This document shows, one piece after another, positions 1-4,851 of a DNA stretch of 5,339 nucleotides (the first letter of the stretch is position 1; each line of letters begins with the position of its first letter). The stretch comes from Psychromonas sp. Its GTDB lineage: Bacteria; Pseudomonadota; Gammaproteobacteria; Enterobacterales; Psychromonadaceae. The stretch spans positions 1 through 5,339 of the forward strand of contig JAGLDN010000139.1 of assembly GCA_023145575.1 (NCBI GenBank), in the 5' to 3' direction. A model generated the notes under the pieces. The model was not told the DNA's origin. It searched no databases and saw nothing but the letters and a program-made list of their open reading frames with translations. The translations under genes were made by a program, and so were the position numbers.

Positions 1-358
1 AATTTTATGTCGAGTACTTGCCACAATTTGCCGATCTGACTTTGCAAAATGAATTAACATGGGTATAGATAATATTGGTTATGTCAAAAAGTGATAGAGA
101 AAACCAAGTGCTATTTGAATTGATAGCTCACCGCTATGAACGAAATAATTTATTGTTCACTACCCATCAAGCATTTAGTGAATGGAATATTATATTGTGA
201 GACAATATGATGACAGTTGCCACCATAGTTCGTCTGGTTCACCAGACTGACTTTATAAAACAAAATGAGAAAGTTATCAAAGAAAACACGCTTTAAAATT
301 AAATCAAGAAACCAGCCAAGTTAATTTACGCCAACTGGGCAAAGTAATTGACGTCTGA
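1..358 (+). pseudogene. istB: Broken IS21-family istB (transposition helper ATPase), 3' portion
   Basis: IstB is the AAA+ ATPase that assists the IstA transposase of IS21-family elements. Translation in shifting frames recovers family landmarks: IDNIGYVK near 67-90 (Walker B-type segment, usually IDDIGYV), then LFELIAHRYERNN, HQAFSEWN, DNMMTVAT and RLVHQTDFIK, and finally a C-terminal tail ending QLGKVIDV before TGA at 356-358. The gene is dead. It has a frameshift around 65-90, an in-frame TGA near 198-200 in place of a sense codon after SEWNIIL, and a further frameshift near 268-275. The 5' part, including the Walker A region, lies outside the window. No istA is visible. The opening 67 bases recur in inverted orientation at 2342-2409. 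The family call is secure from several collinear motifs; the exact IS is not known. Confidence 0.85.
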
Positions 359-739
359 TCACCCTTTTTATTTAGGATTAATTTTCGTATAAGCTAAAAG
401 AGTCGCATACCCCAAGCAAAAATTTCTCATCAGATCATTAACATCATTAGTTAAATTAACCGACAAGAGATCATGACACTCGTCATTGATAACGCATCTG
501 CTACATCTAACTTTGATCATCGAGTACTTAGCCTTACATTACACCTTGAAGGCCCATGAATATAAGCTTAATTTTATTGAATTGTTATGACTTACAGCTC
601 ATCATCGTAATAGCGTCCCAATCAAAATCCTTACCTGTCACAATTTCGTATTTTGAAGAACAAAACATAGTATTTACAAAAATAGGCAGAGATAATTCGA
701 ACATTTCTAGATATTTAACTCAATGATTGGCTCTAATAT
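359..739. other. Stretch without an assignable gene
   Basis: This stretch lies between the istB remnant and the IS630 remnant. Short open frames exist on both strands. On the plus strand, 556-726 would encode 56 residues starting MNISLILLNC; its ATG overlaps the TGA of a 28-codon frame that begins MTLVIDNASA near 474. On the minus strand, 585-704 would encode 39 residues starting MFELSLPIFV. The two overlap on opposite strands, neither has a clear ribosome binding site, and I recognise no family in either. The most likely explanation is more decayed mobile-element or flanking DNA. Confidence 0.5.
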
Positions 740-935
740 CAAACTAACATAACCGAGAATGTTAAGGATCATCTCTATTTTAAATTTTTTAAAAACCCTC
801 ATGAGCATCCTCTAATTCCTTCGGATGCATAGGTTGCGTTTTTATCCAGCTCAGGTTTAACTGGTGTAATAAATGGTAGATATTTGTTTTTTGATAAAAC
901 ACATTAAACGTTTTTTCAATGTATTCTTTTATATC
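740..935 (-). pseudogene. IS630-type transposase fragment (winged-helix DNA-binding part)
   Basis: The minus strand starting at 935 reads DIKEYIEKTFNVFYQKT, then IYHLLHQLNLSWIKTQ, then HPKELEDAHEGF. After a frameshift it continues FKKFKIEMILNILGYVSL. This matches the layout of the winged helix-turn-helix segment of IS630-family DDE transposases, where a YxLLxRLGFSW-type helix is followed by RHPKQ...AQEAFKKNF and then the catalytic domain. Only this middle part remains: the N-terminal helix-turn-helix and the catalytic DDE residues are not found. The reading frame meets a stop exactly at the IS30 left end, so the IS30 element or a rearrangement at its end cut the gene. Family assignment rests on the helix and HPK...F motifs and is fairly good. 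Confidence 0.65.
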
Positions 936-936
936 T

Positions 937-959
937 CAATTCGGATAATAAGTGCAATT
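937..959 (+). repeat. IS30 left inverted repeat
   Basis: It begins CAATTCGGATAATAAG and ends GTGCAATT. The reverse complement of 1964-1986 begins GAATTTAAGTATTAAG and ends GTGCAATT, so the inner ten bases match exactly and the outer part matches partly. Its outer edge coincides with the break in the IS630 fragment. Confidence 0.7.
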
Positions 960-988
960 TCTTAGATTAGATGGCCAGCTGTTATAAT
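959..988 (+). promoter_or_regulatory. Promoter of the IS30 transposase
   Basis: A perfect TATAAT lies at 983-988. The best -35 candidate is a weak TTCTTA at 959-964, 18 bases upstream and just inside the left inverted repeat. A GGCC-stem hairpin (TGGCC...GGCCA, 971-995) overlaps the -10 and early leader. In some insertion sequences such structures limit transcription entering from outside; that role here is inference. Confidence 0.5.
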
Positions 989-1005
989 TCGGCCATTTTC
1001 TCGCC

Positions 1006-1011
1006 AAAGGA
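1006..1011 (+). promoter_or_regulatory. Ribosome binding site of the IS30 transposase
   Basis: AAAGGA sits nine bases before the ATG at 1021. This spacing and the conserved MNYKQLT N-terminus fix the start codon. Confidence 0.6.
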
Positions 1012-1020
1012 AATTGCTAA

Positions 1021-1961
1021 ATGAATTACAAACAGCTAACAAGCAGGACGATAACAAATTTACGCGATAAAAAATCAGGTAAATGCCCAAAAGAGATAGC
1101 AGATGATCTAAATCGTTCACCATCTTCTATTTCAGGAGCGTTAAAGCGAAATAAAGGACGTAGAGGGTACAGGCCTTTGCAAGCTAATGAACTTAGCAAA
1201 CAAAGGCGTAAAATAGCGTTTAAAGCAAGTAAATTAACAACTGAAGTAACTGGTTGTATAACGATTTAACACCAAAGCAAATTGCGGGTCGCTTATTCTT
1301 AGAGGGTAAAATAAAGCTACATCATGAAACCATTTATCAATACATCTATAGGAACAAAGCCTTAGGTGGTATGTTGTACAAGAAATTAACGAGGGCTTGG
1401 AAGAAGTAGAAGCATAAAAAGCGCTACGGTAGTTATGGTAAAAGAGCCCGTGAGCTAATCGAGTCAGTAATAGATGAGCCTGAAAGTTGTTGATTTAAAA
1501 TCAAGGATAGGTTATTGGGCAGGTGATACAGTTATTGGTAAAGGGCGTAAAAATGCCTTTGTAACAATGGTTGAGAGAAAAACCTTATGCACAGTAGTCC
1601 AGAGAATTGAGAGTAAGCATGCTGAAATCACTGCAGATGCATTAATTAAGAGCATGGCGCCATATAAAGACGTAACGCTTGATAATAGCAAAGAATTTGC
1701 ACAACACCAACGAGTGGCGCAGAAACTGGCGGCAGATATCTATTTCTTCATCTAGAATCATCATGGGAGCGTGGTATAAATGAAAATACCAATGGTTTAC
1801 TCAGACGTTATTTCCCTAAGGGAACAGACTTTATGAAACAAAGTGAAGAAGAAATACAGGCGGTAATTTATAAGCTCAACCACAGCCCAGGAAAATCACG
1901 AGGCTATAAAACACCTTATGAATTATTTACGGGGAAGTCAGAGGCATTAGTGGCTGCATAA
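1021..1961 (+). pseudogene. IS30-family DDE transposase, multiply broken
   Basis: It would catalyse cut-and-paste or circle-type transposition of the IS30 element. Conserved blocks run collinearly along the gene. The N-terminal helix-turn-helix reads KEIADDLNRSPSSISGALKR, followed by GRRGYRPLQA. LTPKQIAGRL and HHETIYQYIY form the second DNA-binding part. The catalytic core shows WAGDTVIGKG (first Asp), TLDNSKEF (second Asp) and WERGINENTNG (Glu). The C-terminus is KSRGYKTPYELFTGKSEALVAA and a TAA at 1959-1961. Total length is as expected for about 310 residues. Damage: a frameshift near 1245-1250, TAG at 1407-1409, frameshifts near 1483 and near 1745, and a few residues lost before TLDN. The catalytic triad is readable, so inactivation is by frame loss rather than loss of the active site. 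Confidence 0.92.
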
Positions 1962-1963
1962 AC

Positions 1964-1986
1964 AATTGCACTTAATACTTAAATTC
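1964..1986 (-). repeat. IS30 right inverted repeat
   Basis: It begins AATTGCACTTAATACTTA two bases after the transposase stop codon and is the inverted partner of 937-959. Homology to the duplicated gene begins at 1989, giving the junction to within two or three bases. Confidence 0.7.
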
Positions 1987-1988
1987 AA

Positions 1989-2153
1989 GACTCAATAGGT
2001 TTCGCACATGCTTGTGAATTACACTTTCCTGATGTTTTATTACACTGTTTCTGGTTGCTCATTTTAAAATTAAAAAAATAAACGCTTGAAAAAACACCAA
2101 GTAAAATAAAAATAATTGCGATGATTTTTTGTATTTATTATCTTTTAACTCAT
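1989..2153 (-). pseudogene. Dead 5' fragment of a membrane-anchored hypothetical protein gene
   Basis: This is the duplicate of the start of the gene at 3816-4487. From the ATG at 2151-2153 it reads Met-Ser and then TAA, where the intact copy has TCA. One extra T in a T run then shifts the frame. Beyond that, the same membrane segment (IIAIIFILLGVFSSVYFF) and the NQKQCNKTSGK stretch are readable until the IS30 right end. The promoter is also decayed: the intact TATAAT is TATACA here. The 3' part of this copy is not found on the other side of the IS30 element, so it was deleted or lies elsewhere. Confidence 0.9.
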
Positions 2154-2343
2154 GAGGTTATTTCAAAAAATAGTTTGTATAGCCGTTATCATTCAAGTTA
2201 CAAAATATAGCAAGTATTGAGGCAAACCGAGCCTAGACGCAAAGCTTCCGATCTAACTGATTCAATCGATACTTGTCTACCATGAAGATGTTTGTCTAAA
2301 ATATTTCCCGTTTGCGGTACAACTCCAAAATTAATAAAGTTTA
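1989..2343. repeat. Direct repeat, copy 1 (head of the membrane-protein gene plus upstream DNA)
   Basis: This segment matches 4324-4677 at about 90% (roughly 31 differences, including one single-base length change, over 355 bases). It covers the first 55 or so codons of the 223-residue membrane-protein gene and about 190 bases upstream of its start. Copy 1 is cut at 1989 by the IS30 right end. At 2343 it gives way to an istB fragment, whereas copy 2 continues into structured repeat C. Confidence 0.95.
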
Positions 2344-2409
2344 TACCCATGTGACGTAAAAGTGAAAATTTAGATCGGCAAATTGTGGCAAGTAGCTCGA
2401 CATAAAATT
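2342..2409 (-). pseudogene. istB: Inverted fragment of the istB remnant
   Basis: Its reverse complement matches 1-67. The outer 38 bases are almost identical with one single-base difference in length, the middle 20 diverge, and the last ten (CATGGGTATA) are identical. It reads MSSYLPQFADL and TWV, the same residues as the start of the istB remnant. It is too short to be a gene. Together with 1-67 it brackets the whole 2.4-kb left block as an inverted repeat. Confidence 0.8.
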
Positions 2410-2419
2410 GCCCTCTCTA

Positions 2420-2471
2420 TGATTAACTACGTTAATCACCAAAGGTCGAATTAAAATAAACACTTTAATTC
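2420..2471 (-). repeat. Structured repeat module D (partial, inverted)
   Basis: Read on the minus strand it has two hairpins in the same order as the other modules. The HP2 equivalent is GAATTAAA/TTTAATTC (2448-2455 with 2464-2471). The HP3 equivalent is TGATTAAC, loop TAC, GTTAATCA (2420-2438). They are followed by ATAGAGAGG, like the GATAG or GAGAG tail of A, B and C. It faces module A head to head across the hairpin at 2501-2518. Confidence 0.6.
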
Positions 2472-2500
2472 CAAAATAGTTATTCTAGGTCTAAATTTTA

Positions 2501-2657
2501 TAACAATGCTAATTGTTACAAGTGTCCAAGCCCTACGGGGCTTTAGCTCAAACACCAGCTCTGCTTTATAACATTCGAAAATGGAGTAACCAATAATATA
2601 TTAATGCACCTTCATTAATGCGACGGTAAAACGATTAGCATCGTTAATCGTTGATAG
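2501..2657 (+). repeat. Structured repeat module A
   Basis: HP1 is TAACAAT, loop GCTA, ATTGTTA (2501-2518). A linker with TATAACATTCGAAAATGG and TAACCAATAA corresponds to similar text in B and C. HP2 is ATTAATG/CATTAAT (2600-2606 with 2613-2619). HP3 is AACGATTA/TAATCGTT (2630-2637 with 2645-2652). GATAG follows. Compared with B and C it has about 20 extra bases in the linker, including a GC-rich hairpin AAGCCC/GGGCTT with loop TACG (2528-2543). Confidence 0.7.
2528..2543. other. GC-rich hairpin inside module A
   Basis: AAGCCC (2528-2533) pairs with GGGCTT (2538-2543) around a four-base loop. It is the most stable short stem in the region. It has the look of a terminator stem, but neither strand carries a T run after it, so terminator function is doubtful. 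Confidence 0.5.
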
Positions 2658-2761
2658 ACGTGCTGTTATGCCTTGATCTGATGTCCGGGCTAAAGCTTGA
2701 CAAAGCATAATGAAGTATCACGGGCATAAAGGTGTCTTTTACATTTAAACTCCTGCAATAA

Positions 2762-2878
2762 ATTAACGTAATTAATAAGAGAACAGCTTGCTAGTATTTG
2801 ATAAGGGCTAACCAATAAAGTTTAAATGACTTTTATTTAAACTACCAGTAAATGATTAGCTTCGCTAATCCTTGATAG
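2762..2878 (+). repeat. Structured repeat module B
   Basis: HP1 is degenerate (ATTAA 2762-2766 with TTAAT 2772-2776). The linker ends with TAGTATTTGATAAGGGCTA. HP2 is AGTTTAAAT/ATTTAAACT (2819-2827 with 2835-2843). A spacer ACCAGTAAAT follows. HP3 is GATTAGC, loop TTC, GCTAATC (2854-2870), then GATAG. It aligns along its length with module C and more loosely with A. Confidence 0.75.
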
Positions 2879-2959
2879 TGAGTCAAATTGCGCATCACCT
2901 CAATATTCTAGCGGTCAATTAAATAAAGCACTTTGATTAGTAACTGATGTTATGCAGTT

Positions 2960-2998
2960 AAAATCTGCTCCTGATGCAAGGCCTCAAGATCAGATTTT
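2960..2998 (-). terminator. Possible terminator downstream of the 171-residue gene
   Basis: AAAATCTG (2960-2967) is the exact reverse complement of CAGATTTT (2991-2998), about 50 bases after the gene's stop codon. On the minus strand the distal arm ends in TTTT, as in an intrinsic terminator, but the stem is AT-rich and the loop is 23 bases. Inside it CTGAT (2971-2975) can instead pair with ATCAG (2988-2992), and AGGCCT is a central palindrome, so two competing folds are possible. Confidence 0.35.
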
Positions 2999-3049
2999 AT
3001 GCTTTGATATATACCCATCACACCTGAAGATGGAGGTTTCAGTGAAAAT

Positions 3050-3565
3050 TTAAAAGTCTTCAGCCAAGACATCCGTATAATCAGGCACTATAGTTTCTAG
3101 ATACTTATATCTGGGCTTTAAATGTTGATTAGTTTGTAACCGTAACCTGTCCGATAGCATGATCCTCTCATGATGATTATGTTTTGGTATATGAACAAAG
3201 CGATTTCTAGATATATGTCGAAGATCACTACAATAAAATTCAACCAAGCTATTACCAACATCCAAAGCGCAATTTGCTATTATTTTATTTAGGTATACTT
3301 GACTAATATCCATCTTGGGAGTATCTAAAATAGCAGCGCTTTGAACTATAGGATCACCCTCTTTACTATTACATATTAAGTAATCTCTATCAATTGAAAC
3401 TACCATTCTACCTATATTTTGTGGCATATAGTGTTGTTGGGTGATGTGTCCAAAAGCACGTTGAATGGGGTCAAAGAAATAAATAGTAACCTGAGATAAA
3501 AATGCAAGGTTGCCAGTATAACCTATTATATTTTTATCAGTATAAAAGTCATTTCGATATGCCAA
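3050..3565 (-). CDS. Hypothetical protein, 171 residues
   Basis: I do not recognise this protein. It is soluble, with no signal peptide or membrane helix. Notable segments are NIIGYTGN (residues 12-19), GHITQQH (39-45), NIGR (50-53), and a histidine-rich HIPKHNHHERI (125-135). The C-terminus is rich in Tyr and acidic residues (PDYTDVLAEDF). The start is TTG at 3565, preceded by GGAGG at 3571-3575 with five-base spacing, which is the strongest ribosome binding site in the window. The upstream region is AT-rich with a possible TATATT -10, but no clear -35. The frame has no stop or shift over 171 codons, in contrast to every transposase gene nearby, which argues for a live gene or a recent arrival. 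There is no partner gene in an operon. Spacing to the next minus-strand gene is 250 bases, so it is probably transcribed alone. A role in defence, toxicity or immunity is possible from the setting only. Confidence 0.75.
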   Translation of the reverse strand: MAYRNDFYTDKNIIGYTGNLAFLSQVTIYFFDPIQRAFGHITQQHYMPQNIGRMVVSIDRDYLICNSKEGDPIVQSAAILDTPKMDISQVYLNKIIANCALDVGNSLVEFYCSDLRHISRNRFVHIPKHNHHERIMLSDRLRLQTNQHLKPRYKYLETIVPDYTDVLAEDF

Positions 3566-3570
3566 GATCG

Positions 3571-3575
3571 CCTCC
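3571..3575 (-). promoter_or_regulatory. Strong ribosome binding site fixing a TTG start
   Basis: GGAGG on the minus strand lies five bases before the TTG codon of the 171-residue protein. It is what supports this start over any internal ATG. Confidence 0.75.
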
Positions 3576-3815
3576 AGATTTTAATTTCCTTGGATCTATT
3601 GCAAAAATAGAGGTAAATTAAAAAATATAAAAAGTTAAAACAAAGTTAATTCATTAGTTACAATGTAAGCTATAAACAAGTAAGTTAACACCTTCTTTTT
3701 AAGTTTTAACCATTAATAATCATCCTTTGATATGAGCAATGCGATGATCATAGCAACGACTCTATTCACAATTATTAACGACATCTTAATTTTTATCTCG
3801 ACTATCATAAATAGG

Positions 3816-4487
3816 CTAAAGGCGTTTGAAGTGAACTCTTTTGCTAGGCTCGTTGATATTTTCTATCGCAAGTGACACGCTGACAGATTTGTTTGGCTTA
3901 TCGGAAAATGCCTGATCTAAGCCATGTTCCTTGTAATCAATTCGGATATTATCCTTACTTTGATAAATTTTTTCATTTTGAATACGATCACCCAAGAAAA
4001 ATGAATCAAGGTGCCTGCTTTTATGCGTTTTGATCTCATATGCAAACAATCCGACATAAATAAACACGCCACTGCCTTGAGTGTTAATAATAAAAGGTGC
4101 GCCAAAGTAGATCAGTTGATTTTTATTATCAGCCAACACTTGAATTTTTGACATACTTAATTTCAAAGAGCCGCGATCATCACCACCTTTTGCTTTTTTT
4201 AGAGAAAAATTATAATGACCTTGCAAATACTTATCACCTTTAATTATTTCTATTTTATTAAGCTCAACACTATGTGCAGCATCAGGATAATTCATCATTA
4301 AGAAATGATCTCGTAATAAATATGACTCAATAAGTTTCGCACATGCTTGTGAATTCCATTTCCCTGATGTTTTATTACACTGTTTCTGGTTGCTCATTTG
4401 ATGATTAAAAAAATAAGCGCTTGAAAAAACAACAAATAAAATAAACATAATTGCGATGATTTTTGTATTTATTATCTTTGAACTCAT
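3816..4487 (-). CDS. Membrane-anchored hypothetical protein, 223 residues
   Basis: The function is unknown. Residues 10-27 (IIAIMFILFVVFSSAYFF) form one membrane helix after a short Lys-containing N-terminus, so the rest is probably periplasmic. Cys37 and Cys49, in NQKQCNKTSGK and SQACAK, could form a disulfide. The C-terminal half has GSGVFIYVGLF (138-148) and LGDRI (165-169). These resemble uncharacterised bacterial secreted proteins that share a GSG-x-F/aromatic then LGDRI pattern; this is from memory of such families, not a firm assignment. The ATG at 4487 is preferred. The frame stays open to a TTG at 4559, giving 247 residues and an extra hydrophobic segment, but the TTG lies upstream of the likely promoter and has no ribosome binding site. 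The head of this gene is duplicated at 1989-2343, where it is dead. The frame here is intact and ends in TAG. Confidence 0.8.
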   Translation of the reverse strand: MSSKIINTKIIAIMFILFVVFSSAYFFNHQMSNQKQCNKTSGKWNSQACAKLIESYLLRDHFLMMNYPDAAHSVELNKIEIIKGDKYLQGHYNFSLKKAKGGDDRGSLKLSMSKIQVLADNKNQLIYFGAPFIINTQGSGVFIYVGLFAYEIKTHKSRHLDSFFLGDRIQNEKIYQSKDNIRIDYKEHGLDQAFSDKPNKSVSVSLAIENINEPSKRVHFKRL

Positions 4488-4677
4488 GAGGTTATTCCAA
4501 AAAATAGTTATTATAGCCGTTATCATTAAAGTAGCCAAACATAGCAAATATTGAGGCAAACCGAGTCTAGACGCAAAGCTTCCGATCTAACTGATTCAAT
4601 CGATACTTATCTACTGTGAAGATGTTTGTCTCAAATATTTCCCGTTTGCGATACAACTCGAAAACGAATAAAGTTTA
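4324..4677. repeat. Direct repeat, copy 2
   Basis: This is the partner of 1989-2343 at about 90% identity, covering the intact gene's first codons, its promoter and a further 120 bases upstream. Identity is as high upstream of the promoter as in the coding part. The duplication therefore copied a block of DNA rather than being kept by selection on the protein. Confidence 0.95.
4510..4538 (-). promoter_or_regulatory. Promoter of the membrane-anchored protein gene
   Basis: On the minus strand TTGGCT (4533-4538) is followed after exactly 17 bases by a perfect TATAAT (4510-4515). Transcription would begin near 4503, about 16 bases before the ATG at 4487. The leader contains only a weak ribosome binding site (TGGAA). 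The same site in copy 1 of the repeat has decayed to TATACA with a poor -35. Confidence 0.65.
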
Positions 4678-4706
4678 AAGGAGTATTTTTCATTAAACTC
4701 CGACAT

Positions 4707-4830
4707 TTAATTAACGAAGTTAATTAATGAGTGGACGGCGTTGCAGTATTCGATAATGGCTAGCCATTAAAGTTTAAATATCAGTTCATTTAAACTACCT
4801 GCAAACGATTGCAAAGCTAATCGTTGAGAG
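4707..4830 (+). repeat. Structured repeat module C
   Basis: HP1 is TTAATTAAC, loop GAA, GTTAATTAA (4707-4727). The linker carries AGTATTCGATAATGG and a perfect 14-base palindrome AATGGCTAGCCATT (4755-4768). HP2 is AGTTTAAAT/ATTTAAACT (4771-4779 with 4788-4796). HP3 is AACGATT/AATCGTT (4804-4810 with 4819-4825). GAGAG follows. A further stem GTCATCA/TGATGAC (4831-4837 with 4865-4871) comes directly after. It lies upstream of the membrane-protein gene and next to the IS4 relic. Confidence 0.75.
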
Positions 4831-4851
4831 GTCATCATACTGCGTCTTGCC

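Larger units (their letters stand above)
937..1986 (+). mobile_element. IS30-family insertion sequence, inactive
   Basis: The element is bounded by imperfect inverted repeats (937-959 and 1964-1986) that share AAGTGCAATT at their inner ends, with about 16 matches over the inner 21 positions. It holds a single transposase gene with its own promoter and ribosome binding site, which is the standard IS30 layout at about 1.05 kb. The two flanks are unrelated: an IS630 relic on the left and a truncated duplicated gene on the right. No convincing short target duplication is visible. This suggests that a deletion or recombination at the element has joined two originally separate sequences. The broken transposase gene makes self-mobility unlikely. 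Confidence 0.8.
2410..3049. other. Non-coding, hairpin-rich stretch
   Basis: No credible reading frame covers this 640-base stretch. It holds the partial inverted module D (2420-2471), module A (2501-2657), module B (2762-2878), and a long inverted repeat downstream of the 171-residue gene (2960-2998). An extra inverted repeat, TTATGCC at 2666-2672 against GGCATAA at 2723-2729, lies between A and B. The concentration of stems is much higher than expected from AT-richness alone. Confidence 0.7.

Noticed and set aside
2538..2590. tRNA-like start GGGGCTTTAGCTCA resembling the 5' end of a tRNA-Ala
   Set aside because: The D-arm partner, anticodon stem and T-arm (GGTTCGA) do not follow, and no acceptor stem can pair. 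It is a chance match within module A.
2420..2878. CRISPR array
   Set aside because: Repeats are divergent, long, unevenly spaced and in mixed orientation. There are no uniform spacers and no cas genes.
3566..3815. Small gene between the two intact genes
   Set aside because: This 250-base AT-rich interval has no frame with a plausible start and ribosome binding site. It most likely holds the promoter of the 171-residue gene.
3917..4105. Minus-strand 62-codon open frame
   Set aside because: It lies wholly inside the membrane-protein gene in another frame and has no ribosome binding site or recognisable product.
4488..4559. Upstream TTG start extending the membrane protein to 247 residues
   Set aside because: The TTG lies upstream of the TTGGCT/TATAAT promoter and lacks a ribosome binding site. 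The ATG at 4487 is better placed.
2501..4830. Integron attC sites between cassette-like genes
   Set aside because: The modules are rows of separate short hairpins, not one long imperfect hairpin with GTTRRRY and RYYYAAC ends. No integrase is present, and module positions do not follow each gene consistently.
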